This document shows positions 26,446 through 36,871 of a stretch of DNA of 64,000 bases, one piece after another. The notes under the pieces are model-generated. The model worked only from the letters and a program-made list of their open reading frames with translations, was not told where the DNA came from and ran no database searches. Both the position numbers and the translations under genes were made by a program. The stretch comes from Streptomyces akebiae. GTDB taxonomy: Bacteria; Actinomycetota; Actinomycetes; Streptomycetales; Streptomycetaceae. Where the stretch lies: the NCBI RefSeq assembly GCF_019599145.1, contig NZ_CP080647.1, positions 7,626,001 through 7,690,000 of the forward strand. The letters run 5' to 3'. Every line of letters begins with the position of its first letter. The first letter of the stretch is position 1.

Positions 26446-27375
26446 TCAGCCGTCCCTGAGCTTCTTCAGGCGTTCCACGTCCGCCGCGTGGCCCTCCTTG
26501 CCGCCGGGGGTCTCGATGATCAGCGGGACGCCCTCCGTGGCGGGGTGGGTCATCAGGGCGCGGAAGGGGTCCTCGCCGATGTGGCCGGAGCCGATGTTCT
26601 CGTGGCGGTCCTTGTGGGCGCCGACCACGTCCTTGGAGTCGTTGGCGTGGATCAGCTTCAGCCGGCCCTCTCCGACGGTGTCCACCAGCAGGTCCAGCGT
26701 CCGGTGCATGCCGTCGGGCCCGGTCAGGTCGTGCCCCGCGGCGAAGATGTGGCAGGTGTCCAGGCAGACTCCCAGCTTCGGATGGGCGTCCAGGGCCTCG
26801 AAGTACGGCCCGAAGTCCCAGGTGCGGGAACACAGCGAGGCTCCCTGGCCGGCCGTCGACTCCAGCAGCAGATACGGGTCGTCGTCGTGGGTCAACTCGT
26901 CCAGCAGCGGCAGCAGATACTCCCGCACCTGCTTGAGCGCCACCGACCGGTCCCGCCCGCCGGTCGCGCTCCCCGTGTGCACGACCACCCCGAGCGCACC
27001 GATCTCCCGGCCCCGGCGCAGCGAGTGCCGCATCGACTCCACGGACCGCTCCGCCGTCGCCTCGGTGTGCGAACCGAAGTTGATCAGGTACGGCGCGTGG
27101 ACGTACGCGGGGATCGACTCCTCGGCGCAGGCCGCGCGGAACTCCTCGTCCTGCCGGGGATTGCCCACCGGAGTCGCCCAGCCACGCGGATTGGCGACGA
27201 AGACCTGAACGGTCTCGGCCTTCAGATCACGGGCATACGTCAGCCCGACGGAGTTCAGGCCCCCGGCGACGGGGACATGACCGCCGACGGGGTTGCGGGA
27301 AGGGCTCAAGGGGCCCAAGGGGCCGGAGTGACCGGGGGCGGTGCCCGCCCGCCCGGGGGACTGCTGAGTGCTCAC
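26446..27375 (-). CDS. nfo: Deoxyribonuclease IV (AP endonuclease)
   Basis: A 309-residue TIM-barrel endonuclease of the AP endonuclease 2 family, which nicks DNA 5' of abasic sites in base excision repair. The tri-zinc ligand motifs appear in order: YVHAPYLINF, VVHTGSATGG, LLLESTAGQG, CLDTCHIFAAGHD, LIHANDSKD, DRHENIGSGHIG and LIIETPGGK. The first 30 residues are a Gly/Pro-rich extension. The start is GTG 27375 with a weak ribosome site, so a later start at a GTG or ATG is possible. It is downstream of the PASTA kinase on the same strand with a 67-bp gap. Confidence 0.9.
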   Translation of the reverse strand: MSTQQSPGRAGTAPGHSGPLGPLSPSRNPVGGHVPVAGGLNSVGLTYARDLKAETVQVFVANPRGWATPVGNPRQDEEFRAACAEESIPAYVHAPYLINFGSHTEATAERSVESMRHSLRRGREIGALGVVVHTGSATGGRDRSVALKQVREYLLPLLDELTHDDDPYLLLESTAGQGASLCSRTWDFGPYFEALDAHPKLGVCLDTCHIFAAGHDLTGPDGMHRTLDLLVDTVGEGRLKLIHANDSKDVVGAHKDRHENIGSGHIGEDPFRALMTHPATEGVPLIIETPGGKEGHAADVERLKKLRDG

Positions 27376-27442
27376 CGCACCAGGGTGTCATGCGGCCCGC
27401 GGTGCCCGGCCGACGGTTCGAGGCGACGGCCGGGCCGGCCCG

Positions 27443-29398
27443 TCAGCGGATCTCGATGGTGATGGTCGAGCCCTTGGGTGCCGTGTCCCCGCCGTCCACC
27501 GACTGTTTCCTGACCTCGTCGCCGAAGAGCCCGAGGAGCCCTCGGTCCTCCTCGACCTCGAAACCGGCGTCCTTGAGCCTTTGGGTCGCCTCGTCGACGC
27601 TGTCGCCCACGACGTCGGGGACCTCGACCATCACGGGCCCCTTGGAGAGCGTCAGCGTGACGGTGTCGCCCTGGCCGACCTGCTTGCCCACGCCCGGAGC
27701 CTGCTCGGCCACGAGCCCCTTGTCGAACTCGGAGTTGACCCGTCCGGAGGCGATCTTCACCTTCAGGCCCGCCTGCTCCAGCTCGGCGGTGGCGTCCGCG
27801 ACGGACGCGCCCGACACCTCGGGCACCTCCACCGGGGCGCCCCGGCTGACCACGATCCTGACCGCCGCGCCGGACGAGATCTCCGTGCCCGCGCCCGGCC
27901 GGGTGCTGATCACCTGCCCCCTGATGACCTCGTCGCTGAACTCCCGCGTCACCACGCCCGGTTCGAGACCGTCGTCCTTCAGCCGGGTCTTCGCGACGTC
28001 CAGCCGGTAACCCTTCAGGTCCGGCACCGCCACGGTCTGCGGGCCCTTGGAGATCGTCACCGTCACGGTGTCGTTGTCCCGGATCCGCTCGCCGGGCGCC
28101 GGGTCGGTGCCGATCACCCTGCCGCGCTTGACGGTGTCGCTGTACGCCTGCTTGACGTCGACGTCCAGCCCGGCACCCTCCAGCCGCTTCGTGGCGACCG
28201 CCTCACTCTGCTGCAACACGGCCGGGACCTGCGTGAACTGGCCCGAGTTGATGTACCAGACACCCCCGCCCACGCCCAGCACGAGTACCGCGGCGACGAC
28301 GGCCGCCCACAGCCCACGCCGGGACGCGGGAGAGGTGCGGGTGCGCCGGGACGGCGGCGGAGGAGACTCGAACCGGCTCGTGCGGTTCAACCGCTCGTCG
28401 GGATCCAGCCCCACCGACCGTGACACGGACAGGGTGCGCGGGATCACGCTCGTCCGGTCCTCCGTGGTGTCGTGGCCGCCGGCTATCGCCTGCGGCGGCA
28501 CCGCGTCCAGCTGCTCGCCGCTCAGCCCGGCCCGCGCTTCCAGTGTCTGCGCGAGCAGTGCCACGGCGTCGTACGGCCGCAGCTCCGGATTGCGGGCGGT
28601 CGCCGAGGCGACCAGTTCGTCCAGCTCGTAGGGCAGCCCCGGCACCGCGGCCGACGGCGGCGGCACGTCGTCGTGGAGCGCGTGGTAGAGCACCTGCGCG
28701 GGGGAGTCGCCGGAGTGGGGCTTGCCGCCGGTGAGCATCTCGTAGAGCATCACGCCGCACGCGTACACGTCGACACGGGTGTCGGTCGTGCCGTGTTCCA
28801 GCTGCTCGGGGGCGAGGTAGGAGACGGTGCCGAGGACGGTGCCGGTGGTGCTGGTGACGGTGTCCACGGCCCGGACGAGCCCGAAGTCGGCGACCTTGAC
28901 CCGGCCGTCGTCCCCTATCAGCACGTTCTCCGGCTTCATGTCCCGGTGCACGAACCCGGCGCGGTGCGCGGCACCCAGCGCGGCGAGCACCGGCTCCAGG
29001 ATGTCCAGCGCGGCGCGGGGCTGCAACGCCCCGCGCTCGCGCAGCACGTCACGGAGGGTGCAGCCGGCGACGTACTCCATCGCGAGATAGACGTACGAGC
29101 CGTCGGTGCCCTGGTCGTAGACCCCCACCACGTTCGGGTGGGAGAGCCGGGCCACCGACTTCGCCTCCCGGATGAACCGCTCGACGAACGTCCGGTCCGC
29201 GGCCAGCGTCGGATGCATCACCTTGAGCGCGAGCACGCGGTCGAGACGGGTGTCCACGGTCCTGTAGACCGTGGCCATCCCGCCGACCGCGATCCGCGCC
29301 TCGACTCGATACCGACCGTCGAGCACCTGGCCGACAAGCGGGTCCTGAAGGGTCGTGTCCACGCAGGTGAGTGTACGAGCCGCCGCCGACAGGCCCAT
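27443..29398 (-). CDS. PASTA-domain Ser/Thr protein kinase (PknB type)
   Basis: A 651-residue receptor kinase. The cytoplasmic kinase domain (about residues 28-290) shows the VGGMATVYR loop, catalytic Lys in ALKVMH, FVHRDMKPENVLIG, DFGLVRA and LGTVSYLAPEQ. A juxtamembrane stretch is followed by one span near residue 370 (LWAAVVAAVLVLGVGGGVWY) and four extracellular PASTA repeats of about 65 residues each (VPAVLQQSE, VPDLKGYRL, VPEVSGASV, VPDVVGDSV). PASTA domains bind muropeptides or lipid II. ATG 29398 has AAGGGA 4 nt upstream; GTG 29362 is an alternative. It stands apart from the dcw cluster 22 kb away. Confidence 0.93.
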   Translation of the reverse strand: MGLSAAARTLTCVDTTLQDPLVGQVLDGRYRVEARIAVGGMATVYRTVDTRLDRVLALKVMHPTLAADRTFVERFIREAKSVARLSHPNVVGVYDQGTDGSYVYLAMEYVAGCTLRDVLRERGALQPRAALDILEPVLAALGAAHRAGFVHRDMKPENVLIGDDGRVKVADFGLVRAVDTVTSTTGTVLGTVSYLAPEQLEHGTTDTRVDVYACGVMLYEMLTGGKPHSGDSPAQVLYHALHDDVPPPSAAVPGLPYELDELVASATARNPELRPYDAVALLAQTLEARAGLSGEQLDAVPPQAIAGGHDTTEDRTSVIPRTLSVSRSVGLDPDERLNRTSRFESPPPPSRRTRTSPASRRGLWAAVVAAVLVLGVGGGVWYINSGQFTQVPAVLQQSEAVATKRLEGAGLDVDVKQAYSDTVKRGRVIGTDPAPGERIRDNDTVTVTISKGPQTVAVPDLKGYRLDVAKTRLKDDGLEPGVVTREFSDEVIRGQVISTRPGAGTEISSGAAVRIVVSRGAPVEVPEVSGASVADATAELEQAGLKVKIASGRVNSEFDKGLVAEQAPGVGKQVGQGDTVTLTLSKGPVMVEVPDVVGDSVDEATQRLKDAGFEVEEDRGLLGLFGDEVRKQSVDGGDTAPKGSTITIEIR

Positions 29399-29519
29399 GG
29401 GTCCCTTGGTCCGCGGGCCGTACTGCAGCAGAGCTGTGACCGAGGCCGGAGGGCTGTGACGAGCGGGTCTCCGACCGAAGTCGTTCGACTGTTCGAGTGA
29501 GGGGGGCGTGAGCTCCGCC

Positions 29520-30533
<1,014 letters not shown>

Positions 30534-30537
<4 letters not shown>

Positions 30538-31709
30538 ACGGGCTGCTCCAGGAGTTCACGGGCCGCGCCTGCGCGGAACCGCAGGGGGGTGAAGTCGCGC
30601 GCCTCCGCCGGCAGTTCACCGGTCGTCAGCACCTGGGCCATGACGTCGCCGGTGACCGGCGTGAGAAGCACGCCGTTGCGGTAGTGGCCGGTCGCGAGGA
30701 GCAGGCCGTCCAGCCCGCTGGGGCCGAGGAGCGGGGCGTTGTCGGGCGAGGCGGGGCGCAGTCCGGCGCGGGTCTCGGTGAGCGGCAGTTCGGTGATGCC
30801 GGGGACGAGTTCATGAGCGTCCCGCAGCAGTTCGTACACCCCGCCCGCGGTGACCGTCGTGTCCCAGCCCTGTTCCTCACTGGTCGCGCCGACGACGAGT
30901 TCGCCGTTCTCGCGCGGCACGAGATAGACGTGGCTGCCCCGCACCACGGCCCGCACGGTACGGCTCAGGAAGGGCGCGTACGGCTTCGGCACGGTCAGCC
31001 GCAGCACCTGTCCCTTCACCGGCCGCACCGGTGGCCGCACTTCGGCCGGGACGCCGGCGAGCCGCCCGCTGAGGCTGCCCGCGGCGAGGACGGTGTGCCC
31101 GGCGTCCAGCCGGTCGCCCGCGCCGGTGCGGACGCCCGTGGCCCGCTCCCGGGCCACCGACAGCTCCTCGGCCCAGGCCCGGTGGAACACCACCCCGGCG
31201 CGTTCGCAGGCCGCGACCAGGGCCGCGGCGAGCCGCCTCGGGTCGACCTGGTGGTCGCCGTCGACCCGCAGGCCGCCGCGCACGCCCGGCGCGAGCATCG
31301 GCTCCAGCCGACGGCACTCCCGTCCGCTCAGCCACTCCGAGTCGAGGCCCGACCGACGTTGCAGGGCGTGCAGTTCGCGCAGATGGGCGCGGTCGTCGGC
31401 GTCGAGCGCGACGGCGAGTGTGCCGGAGCGGCGGTAGCCGAGGCCGAGGCCGGTGGTCTCGGTCAACTCGGCCGCGAAGTCCGGGTAGCGGCGCGCGGAC
31501 TCCAGGTTGAGCCCCAGCAGCGTCTCCTCGCCGTAGTGCAGTTCGGTCACGGCGGCGAGCATCCCGGCCGCCACCCGCGCGGCCCCGCCGCCGGGCTCGG
31601 GATCGACCACGGCCGTGGCGAACCCGCGCTGCGCGGACCGCCACGCCGTGACGAGCCCGATGATTCCGCCCCCCACGACGAGGACGTCTGACGTGTGCGT
31701 ACGCGACAT
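30534..31709 (-). CDS. thiO: Glycine oxidase ThiO
   Basis: A 391-residue FAD-dependent amine oxidase that converts glycine to the imine used by ThiG. The dinucleotide loop is VLVVGGGIIGLVTAWRSAQRG; the C-terminal FAD contacts include ETRAGLRPASPDNAPLLGP and LLATGHYRNGVLL. ATG 31709 is preferred: the G-rich end of the TPP riboswitch supplies a ribosome site 11 nt upstream, and the longer frame would read through the riboswitch itself. First gene of thiO-thiS-thiG. Confidence 0.94.
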
Positions 31710-31719
31710 GGGCGTCCAG

Positions 31720-31815
31720 CCCCTCCCTTCGCCGGCATGACCCGGATCAGGTTCGTACGGTCGGAGGCCGCCAGCCTCCCTCTCAGCCCGGTGCGTCCGG
31801 GCTCCCGCGAGTGCT
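31720..31815 (-). promoter_or_regulatory. TPP riboswitch (THI element)
   Basis: Read on the minus strand, the conserved CTGAGA (31781-31786) and the pyrophosphate-helix consensus around CCTGATCCGGGTCATGCCGG (about 31731-31752) followed by GAAGGGAGGGG are all present, ending 10 bp before thiO. The last G-rich element is also the likely ribosome site, so TPP probably blocks translation. Confidence 0.95.
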
Positions 31816-31864
31816 CTACGGTGGCCCACCCTAGCCCCCGCCGTTCGTCCCAGTAAGGGAGCCC

Positions 31865-32230
31865 GTGCCCATGGCCCGCTCGCTCGACGGTCTCGTCCTC
31901 GCCCCCGTCGCCGACCAAGCCCCAGGTCAGGTGGGCACCCGCACCCGCTTCACGTACCACGAGAAGGACGGCGAGATCTGGGCCGACTACGCGGGCGGCG
32001 ACGTCGTGCGCGGCCGGCTCGTGGGCACGCGCGCGGGGGACCGGCTGGACTTTCGCTACGTGCAGTTGAAGACCGACGGCACCACCGCCTCCGGGCACTG
32101 CGTGTCCCTGGTGGTCGAACTGCCCGACGGGCGGGTCCGGCTGGAGGAGACCTGGGAATGGGAGTCGCGGTCCGGCAGCGGGACGAGCGTGGTGGAGCAG
32201 GTCGACGATACGGCGGACCGCGCCCGCTGA
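31865..32230 (+). CDS. Small conserved protein of unknown function
   Basis: A 121-residue protein that is mostly beta strand: LDGLVLAPVADQ, TRFTYHEKDGEIWADYAGG, VVRGRLVGTRAGDRLDFRYVQL, SGHCVSLVVELPDGRVRLEETWEWESR. This resembles a small lipocalin-like barrel; homologues are sometimes labelled N-acetylglutamate synthase without support. GTG 31865 has AGGGA 4 nt upstream. It is divergent from the thiO operon. No function is assigned. Confidence 0.72.
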   Translation: MPMARSLDGLVLAPVADQAPGQVGTRTRFTYHEKDGEIWADYAGGDVVRGRLVGTRAGDRLDFRYVQLKTDGTTASGHCVSLVVELPDGRVRLEETWEWESRSGSGTSVVEQVDDTADRAR

Positions 32231-32310
32231 GGGCCACCGCCCGCCACCCGCCGTACGACCGGCCCACCCACCCTCTGCCTGACCGGATATCAGTTGTCTA
32301 TGGTGATCGG

Positions 32311-33549
32311 GTGAGCGAGCAGACGCAGCACAGGGGCGGATCACCCGCGCGGCGCGTGGTCGTCGTGGGCGCGGGCATGGCGGGCGTGCAGACGGCGGTC
32401 GCCCTGCGGGAACAGGGCTTCACCGGCGACGTGACGCTCCTCGGCGCCGAGCCGCACCAGCCGTACGACCGGCCTCCGCTCTCCAAGGCCGTCCTGCTCG
32501 GCAACGCCGAGGGCTCCGCCTTCGACGTCGACTTCGAGGCGCTCGGCATCGACCTCCGGCTCGGCCGCGAGGTGTCCGGCCTGCGCCCCGCCGATCATGA
32601 ACTCGACACGGCCGACGGACCCGTCCCGTACGACCTCCTCGTCGTCGCGACCGGCGCGGAACCGATCATGCTGCCGGGCGCCGAGGGCGTGCCCGGGGTG
32701 CATCTGCTGCGAACCCTGGACGACGCCGAGCGGCTGCGGCCGGTGCTGGCCCGGCAGCACGACATCGTGGTCGTCGGCGCGGGCTGGATCGGCGCCGAGT
32801 TCGCCACGGCCGCCCGTGAGGCGGGCTGCGCGGTGACGGTCGTCGAGGCGGCCGACCGCCCGCTCGCGGGCGCGCTCCCGGCGGAGGTGGCCGCCCCGAT
32901 GGCCGCCTGGTACGCCGACAGCGGCACCACCCTGCGCACGCACGCGCGCGTGGAGCGTGTCGAGCCCGGCACGGTCGTCCTGGACGACGGCACCCGGGTG
33001 CCGGCCGGCGCGGTCGTCGTCGGCATCGGCGCACGCCCCGCCACGGCCTGGCTGAAGGGCTCCGGCATCGAGCTCGGCGCCCACGGCGAGGTGGTGGCGG
33101 ACGACCATCTGCGCACCTCCGTACCGGATGTGTTCGCCGTCGGCGACTGCGCCTCCTTCCCCTCGGGCAGGTACGGCCGGCGCCTCCTCGTCCATCACTG
33201 GGACAACGCCCTCCAGGGCCCCCGCACGGTCGCCGCGAACATCGTCGGCGAGACCCCCGCGCCCTACGACCCCGTGCCCTACTTCTGGTCCGAGCAGTTC
33301 GGCCGGTTCGTCCAGTACGCCGGGGACCACGCATCCGCCGACACCATGGTCCGGCGCGGCGACCCGGTCGGCGCCGCCTGGTCGGTCTGCTGGCTGCGCG
33401 AGGCCCGGCTGGTCGCCCTGCTGGCGGTGGGCCGCCCCCGGGACCTGGCCCAGGGGCGCCGCCTGATCGAGTCGGGCACCCCGATGGACCCGCTGCTGCT
33501 GGAGGACCCGGCGAGGCCACTGAAGGCGGCGACCGCGGCGACGGCGTAG
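32311..33549 (+). CDS. FAD-dependent ferredoxin-reductase-like oxidoreductase
   Basis: A 412-residue flavoprotein of the pyridine-nucleotide-disulfide superfamily, rubredoxin/ferredoxin reductase branch. It shows the FAD loop VVVVGAGMAGVQTAVALREQG, PYDRPPLSK, the NAD loop VVVGAGWIGAEFATAAREAG, VFAVGDCASFPSG and the C-terminal reductase domain HHWDNALQGPRTVAANI. It lacks a CxxC redox pair, so it should pass electrons from NAD(P)H to a ferredoxin, often for a cytochrome P450 or oxygenase. GTG 32311 follows TATGGT by 6 nt, suggesting a leaderless message. No partner oxygenase lies nearby. Confidence 0.87.
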   Translation: MSEQTQHRGGSPARRVVVVGAGMAGVQTAVALREQGFTGDVTLLGAEPHQPYDRPPLSKAVLLGNAEGSAFDVDFEALGIDLRLGREVSGLRPADHELDTADGPVPYDLLVVATGAEPIMLPGAEGVPGVHLLRTLDDAERLRPVLARQHDIVVVGAGWIGAEFATAAREAGCAVTVVEAADRPLAGALPAEVAAPMAAWYADSGTTLRTHARVERVEPGTVVLDDGTRVPAGAVVVGIGARPATAWLKGSGIELGAHGEVVADDHLRTSVPDVFAVGDCASFPSGRYGRRLLVHHWDNALQGPRTVAANIVGETPAPYDPVPYFWSEQFGRFVQYAGDHASADTMVRRGDPVGAAWSVCWLREARLVALLAVGRPRDLAQGRRLIESGTPMDPLLLEDPARPLKAATAATA

Positions 33550-33566
33550 CCGGGACGCGTTCGCCC

Positions 33567-33599
33567 GCCGACCGACGCACTCCGTGCCCCTCGGTCGGC
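33567..33599 (+). terminator. Hairpin after the ferredoxin-reductase gene
   Basis: GCCGACCGA (33567-33575) and its exact complement (33591-33599) form a 9-bp stem 18 bp after the stop. Confidence 0.6.
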
Positions 33600-33655
33600 T
33601 CCGCCCGAGGCGCCTCGGCTACCCACTGTCAGTCCCAGATGGCAGTCTTGGAGAC

Positions 33656-34021
33656 GTGACCGAGATTGACGCAAAGATCGATGCTCTCGTCCCCGCGTGG
33701 CTGACCCTCCCCGACATCGCAGAGATGCTCGACGTCGAGGTGACCCGCGTGCGGCAGCTGGTGAAGGAAGGCCAGCTCATCGCCGTACGCCGCGGGGAGA
33801 ACCGCGCGCTGCACGTCCCCGCCGCCTTCATCGACGGAGACAAGGTGGTCAAGGGCCTGACCGGCACCCTGACCCTGCTGAAGGACGACGGCTTCACCGA
33901 CGAAGAGATGCTGGAGTGGCTCTTCACTCCGGACCCGAGCCTGCCCGGAACCCCGGCCCAGGCCCTGAGCGAGAATCGCGGCACGGAGGTGAAGCGCCGC
34001 GCCCAGGCGCTCGCCGTCTGA
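33656..34021 (+). CDS. Rv2175c-type DNA-binding protein
   Basis: A 121-residue protein. An N-terminal winged helix-turn-helix (LVPAWLTLPDIAEMLDVEVT, RVRQLVKEGQLIAVRRGENR) is followed by an Rv2175c C-terminal domain (PAAFIDGDKVVKGLTGTLTL, LLKDDGFTDEEMLEWLF). The mycobacterial homologue binds DNA and is phosphorylated by a Ser/Thr kinase. GTG 33656 is preferred over the upstream frame, which begins in poorly conserved sequence. Whether the PASTA kinase 4 kb away phosphorylates it is speculative. Confidence 0.85.
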   Translation: MTEIDAKIDALVPAWLTLPDIAEMLDVEVTRVRQLVKEGQLIAVRRGENRALHVPAAFIDGDKVVKGLTGTLTLLKDDGFTDEEMLEWLFTPDPSLPGTPAQALSENRGTEVKRRAQALAV

Positions 34022-34067
34022 CCCGGAACGCCAGGCACACCCGAGACACCTGAGACACCCGAACGAT

Positions 34068-34132
34068 CCGCACAAGAGCCGCCTGTGCGGCGCACGGGAG
34101 CCGACCCGCGAGGGTCGCGTCCCGTGCGCCGC
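34068..34132 (+). promoter_or_regulatory. Two overlapping, mutually exclusive hairpins before thiE
   Basis: Hairpin 1 pairs CCGCACA (34068-34074) with 34084-34090. Hairpin 2 pairs GCGGCGCACGGGA (34087-34099) exactly with 34120-34132, with an inner 6-bp stem capped by a GCGA tetraloop (34102-34117). They share 34087-34090, so only one can form fully. Hairpin 2 could simply terminate the Rv2175c-type gene, or the pair could act as an attenuator for thiE 33 bp later. Confidence 0.6.
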
Positions 34133-34164
34133 GCGGACCACGCATGCCAACGGGGGACACACCC

Positions 34165-34809
34165 ATGCCCGACGCCGCCGCACAGCTCGCCGACGCCCGG
34201 CTCTACCTCTGCACGGACGCCCGCAAGCGCCAGGGCGACCTCCCGCGGTTCCTGGACGCGGTCCTCGGCGGCGGCGTGGACATCGTGCAGCTCCGCGACA
34301 AGGGCATGGAGGCGGCCGAGGAGCTGGAGCACCTCCAGGTCGTCGCAGACGCCTGCCGCAGGCACGGCAAGCTGATCGCCGTCAACGACCGCGCGGACGT
34401 CGCCCACGCCATCGGCGCGGACGTGCTGCACCTCGGCCAGGGCGACCTCCCGGTCCCCGCCGCCCGTGCCGTCCTCGGCGAGGACGTGCTCATCGGCCGC
34501 TCCACCCACGCCGAGGAGGAGGCCGCCGCCGCGGCCGTCCAGGAGGGCGTGGACTACTTCTGCACGGGTCCCTGCTGGCCCACCCCCACCAAGCCCGGCC
34601 GCCACGCCCCCGGCCTGGACCTCGTCCGGTACACGGCCGCCCTCGCCACCGACCGTCCCTGGTTCGCCATCGGCGGCATCGACCTCGGCAACCTCGACGA
34701 GGTCGTCGAGGCGGGCGCCCGGCGGGTGGTCGTCGTCCGTGCGATCACGGAGGCCGACGACCCGGGGGCCGCCGCGGCCGAGTTCACCAAGCGGCTGCGC
34801 GCCCTCTAG
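34165..34809 (+). CDS. thiE: Thiamine-phosphate synthase
   Basis: A 214-residue TIM-barrel enzyme that joins hydroxymethylpyrimidine diphosphate and thiazole phosphate to thiamine phosphate. Landmarks: [64 protein letters not shown] and [18 protein letters not shown] 34165 has GGGGGAC 9 nt upstream; ATG 34144 has none. No TPP riboswitch is visible in front of this gene, unlike thiO; two alternative hairpins are. Confidence 0.95.
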   Translation: MPDAAAQLADARLYLCTDARKRQGDLPRFLDAVLGGGVDIVQLRDKGMEAAEELEHLQVVADACRRHGKLIAVNDRADVAHAIGADVLHLGQGDLPVPAARAVLGEDVLIGRSTHAEEEAAAAAVQEGVDYFCTGPCWPTPTKPGRHAPGLDLVRYTAALATDRPWFAIGGIDLGNLDEVVEAGARRVVVVRAITEADDPGAAAAEFTKRLRAL

Positions 34810-34918
34810 CCCGCGCCTGCGGCCCACGGCCGTCCAAGGCGTGGACAACAGGTCGACAAAGGGGACAAAAAGCCCCGGTCTGGTTGGGGGACGGGCCCGA
34901 CCTGACTAACCTGCCGGT

Positions 34919-35842
34919 ATGGCCCTAGGAACCGCTTCTACCCGGACTGACCACGCACGCACCGTGCGTGACATGCTCGCCACGGGCAAGACCACGTACT
35001 CCTTCGAGTTCTGGGCGCCCAAGACGGCGAAGGGCGAGCGGAACCTGTGGAACGCCCTCCGCAGGATCGAGGCGGTCGCTCCCAGCTTCGTCTCCGTGAC
35101 GTACGGCGCGGGCGGCTCCACGCGGGCCGGCACGGTGAAGGCGACCGAGCAGATCGCCGCCGACACCACGCTCACCCCGGTCGCCCACCTCACCGCGGTC
35201 AGCCACTCCATCGCCGAACTGCGCAACATCATCGGCCAGTTCGCGGGCGCCGGGATCCGCAACATCCTCGCGGTCCGCGGTGACCCGCCCGGCGACCCCT
35301 TGGCCGAGTGGGTCGCGCATCCGCAGGGCCTGACCTACGCCGCCGAACTCGTCCGGCTCATCAAGGAATCGGGCGACTTCTGCGTAGGTGTCGCGGCCTT
35401 CCCGGAGATGCACCCGCGCTCCCCGGACTGGGACAGCGACGTGGCGCGCTTCGTCGACAAGTGCCGGGCCGGCGCCGACTACGCGATCACGCAGATGTTC
35501 TTCCACCCCGAGTCGTACCTGCGTCTGAGGGACGCGGTCGCGAGCGCCGGCTGCGAAACCCCCGTCATTCCCGAGGTCATGCCCGTCACCAGCGTGAAGA
35601 TGCTGGAACGGTTGCCCAAACTCAGCAACGCCGCCATCCCGAACGCCCTGAAAGAGCGGATCGTCACAGCCAAAGACGATCCGGCCGCTGTACGCTCCAT
35701 TGGCATCGAGTTCGCCACGGAGTTCTGCGCGAGGCTGTTGGACGAAGGAGTCCCCGGACTTCACTTCATCACCCTGAACAACTCCACCGCGACTCTGGAA
35801 ATCTACGAGAACCTGGGCCTGCACCATCCACCACGGGCCTAG
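34919..35842 (+). CDS. metF: 5,10-methylenetetrahydrofolate reductase
   Basis: A 307-residue flavoenzyme that reduces methylenetetrahydrofolate to methyltetrahydrofolate for methionine synthesis. Landmarks: [20 protein letters not shown] (catalytic Glu), [54 protein letters not shown] and [12 protein letters not shown] 34919 has no clear ribosome site, so a leaderless message is possible (GACTAACCT lies about 8 nt upstream). I see no SAM or SAH riboswitch in the 109-bp upstream gap. It is followed after 56 bp by the tailed membrane protein. Confidence 0.95.
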   Translation: MALGTASTRTDHARTVRDMLATGKTTYSFEFWAPKTAKGERNLWNALRRIEAVAPSFVSVTYGAGGSTRAGTVKATEQIAADTTLTPVAHLTAVSHSIAELRNIIGQFAGAGIRNILAVRGDPPGDPLAEWVAHPQGLTYAAELVRLIKESGDFCVGVAAFPEMHPRSPDWDSDVARFVDKCRAGADYAITQMFFHPESYLRLRDAVASAGCETPVIPEVMPVTSVKMLERLPKLSNAAIPNALKERIVTAKDDPAAVRSIGIEFATEFCARLLDEGVPGLHFITLNNSTATLEIYENLGLHHPPRA

Positions 35843-35898
35843 ACCGGTCGCACTCGCGTACGACACACTGCGGAGCGGCTACAGGGAGAGGGGCGTAC

Positions 35899-36834
35899 AT
35901 GGGCTGGGCGGTCCTCTACATCGCGTTCGGCGTCGTCGCGTTGTGGCTGCTGGGTGAGGTGCTGCTGCAGTACAAGGCGCGGCTGCGCTGGCGGCTGCTC
36001 GCTTTCGGCGGTTTCCTCGGTGTCGTCCTCGGTGTCCTGATCCCCAACGTGATCGTCATCGCGCTGGGCGCGATCGGGTTCGCGATCGGGCAGACCTATG
36101 TGACGCTGTCGTTCCGTCGTGGCTTCGAGGCCGGCTGGGCCGTCCGCCCGCGCTCCGGCGAGGGCGAGGACGGCGGCCGGCTGCCCAAGGCGGGCAAGAA
36201 GCGTCGCCGCGGCGAACCGGACCGCCAGGACCCGACCCTTGAGGTCACAGATCTGGAGACCACCGCCGCCGGAACGTACCACCAGGGCGACGACCCGCTC
36301 GACGACCGCGACGACGACGTGTTCGTCCGCCCGCAGTCCACGCCCTCCGGGGCCGCCACGAGCACCGTCTACTCCCCGGAACCCCTCCCGGACGACACCA
36401 GCACGTACGGCATCTACGGCGACGACAACGCCTACGCGGGAGCCGGCCAGCAGCACGCGACCGCCGACCAGTCCGCGCAGGACGAGGCCTTCGCCTACTA
36501 CGGCTACGACCAGCAGGGGTACGGCTACGACCCGTCCCAGCAACAGCAGTACGCCGCCTACTCCGACCCGTACATCGGCACCCAGACGTACGACGCCACG
36601 GCCTCGTACGACCAGTCCTACGGGCAGCAGGGATACGGTCAACAGGGCTACGGCCAGGACCAGTACGGCAACGGCGGCTACGGCGGCGAGACCCCGCCCG
36701 GCGGTGTCTGGGTCCCGCAGCAGCGCAACACCGACGACCCGTTCGGCTCGGACCTGCCGTCGGACCAGCAGTACCCGTACCAGGGCAACGGCAACGGCCA
36801 GAACGGCTACGACGAGCAGCAGTACCGTTTCTGA
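35899..36834 (+). CDS. Membrane protein with Tyr/Gln/Gly-rich prion-like tail
   Basis: A 311-residue protein. Two or three spans occupy residues 1-75 (WAVLYIAFGVVALWLLGEVL; LLAFGGFLGVVLGVLIPNVI; VIALGAIGFAIGQTY). A basic juxtamembrane patch (KAGKKRRRGEPDR) and an acidic linker follow. From about residue 190 to the end the chain is low complexity, dominated by Tyr, Gln, Gly, Ser and Asp, with repeated SYGQQGYGQQGYGQ-like units that resemble the FUS prion-like domain. GGGAGAGGGG precedes ATG 35899. The function is unknown; the tail could drive condensate formation at the membrane (inference). Confidence 0.8.
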   Translation: MGWAVLYIAFGVVALWLLGEVLLQYKARLRWRLLAFGGFLGVVLGVLIPNVIVIALGAIGFAIGQTYVTLSFRRGFEAGWAVRPRSGEGEDGGRLPKAGKKRRRGEPDRQDPTLEVTDLETTAAGTYHQGDDPLDDRDDDVFVRPQSTPSGAATSTVYSPEPLPDDTSTYGIYGDDNAYAGAGQQHATADQSAQDEAFAYYGYDQQGYGYDPSQQQQYAAYSDPYIGTQTYDATASYDQSYGQQGYGQQGYGQDQYGNGGYGGETPPGGVWVPQQRNTDDPFGSDLPSDQQYPYQGNGNGQNGYDEQQYRF

Positions 36835-36871
36835 AGGACCCGTTCGACCTCCCGTCCGATCCCGCCGGGGC

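Noticed and set aside
27443..29398. PASTA kinase as part of the dcw operon
   Set aside because: It lies 22 kb from the dcw cluster on the opposite strand, with thiamine and folate genes between; only a functional, not a genetic, link can be suggested.
34810..34918. SAM or SAH riboswitch upstream of metF
   Set aside because: I looked for the conserved cores and paired elements and found none in the 109-bp gap.
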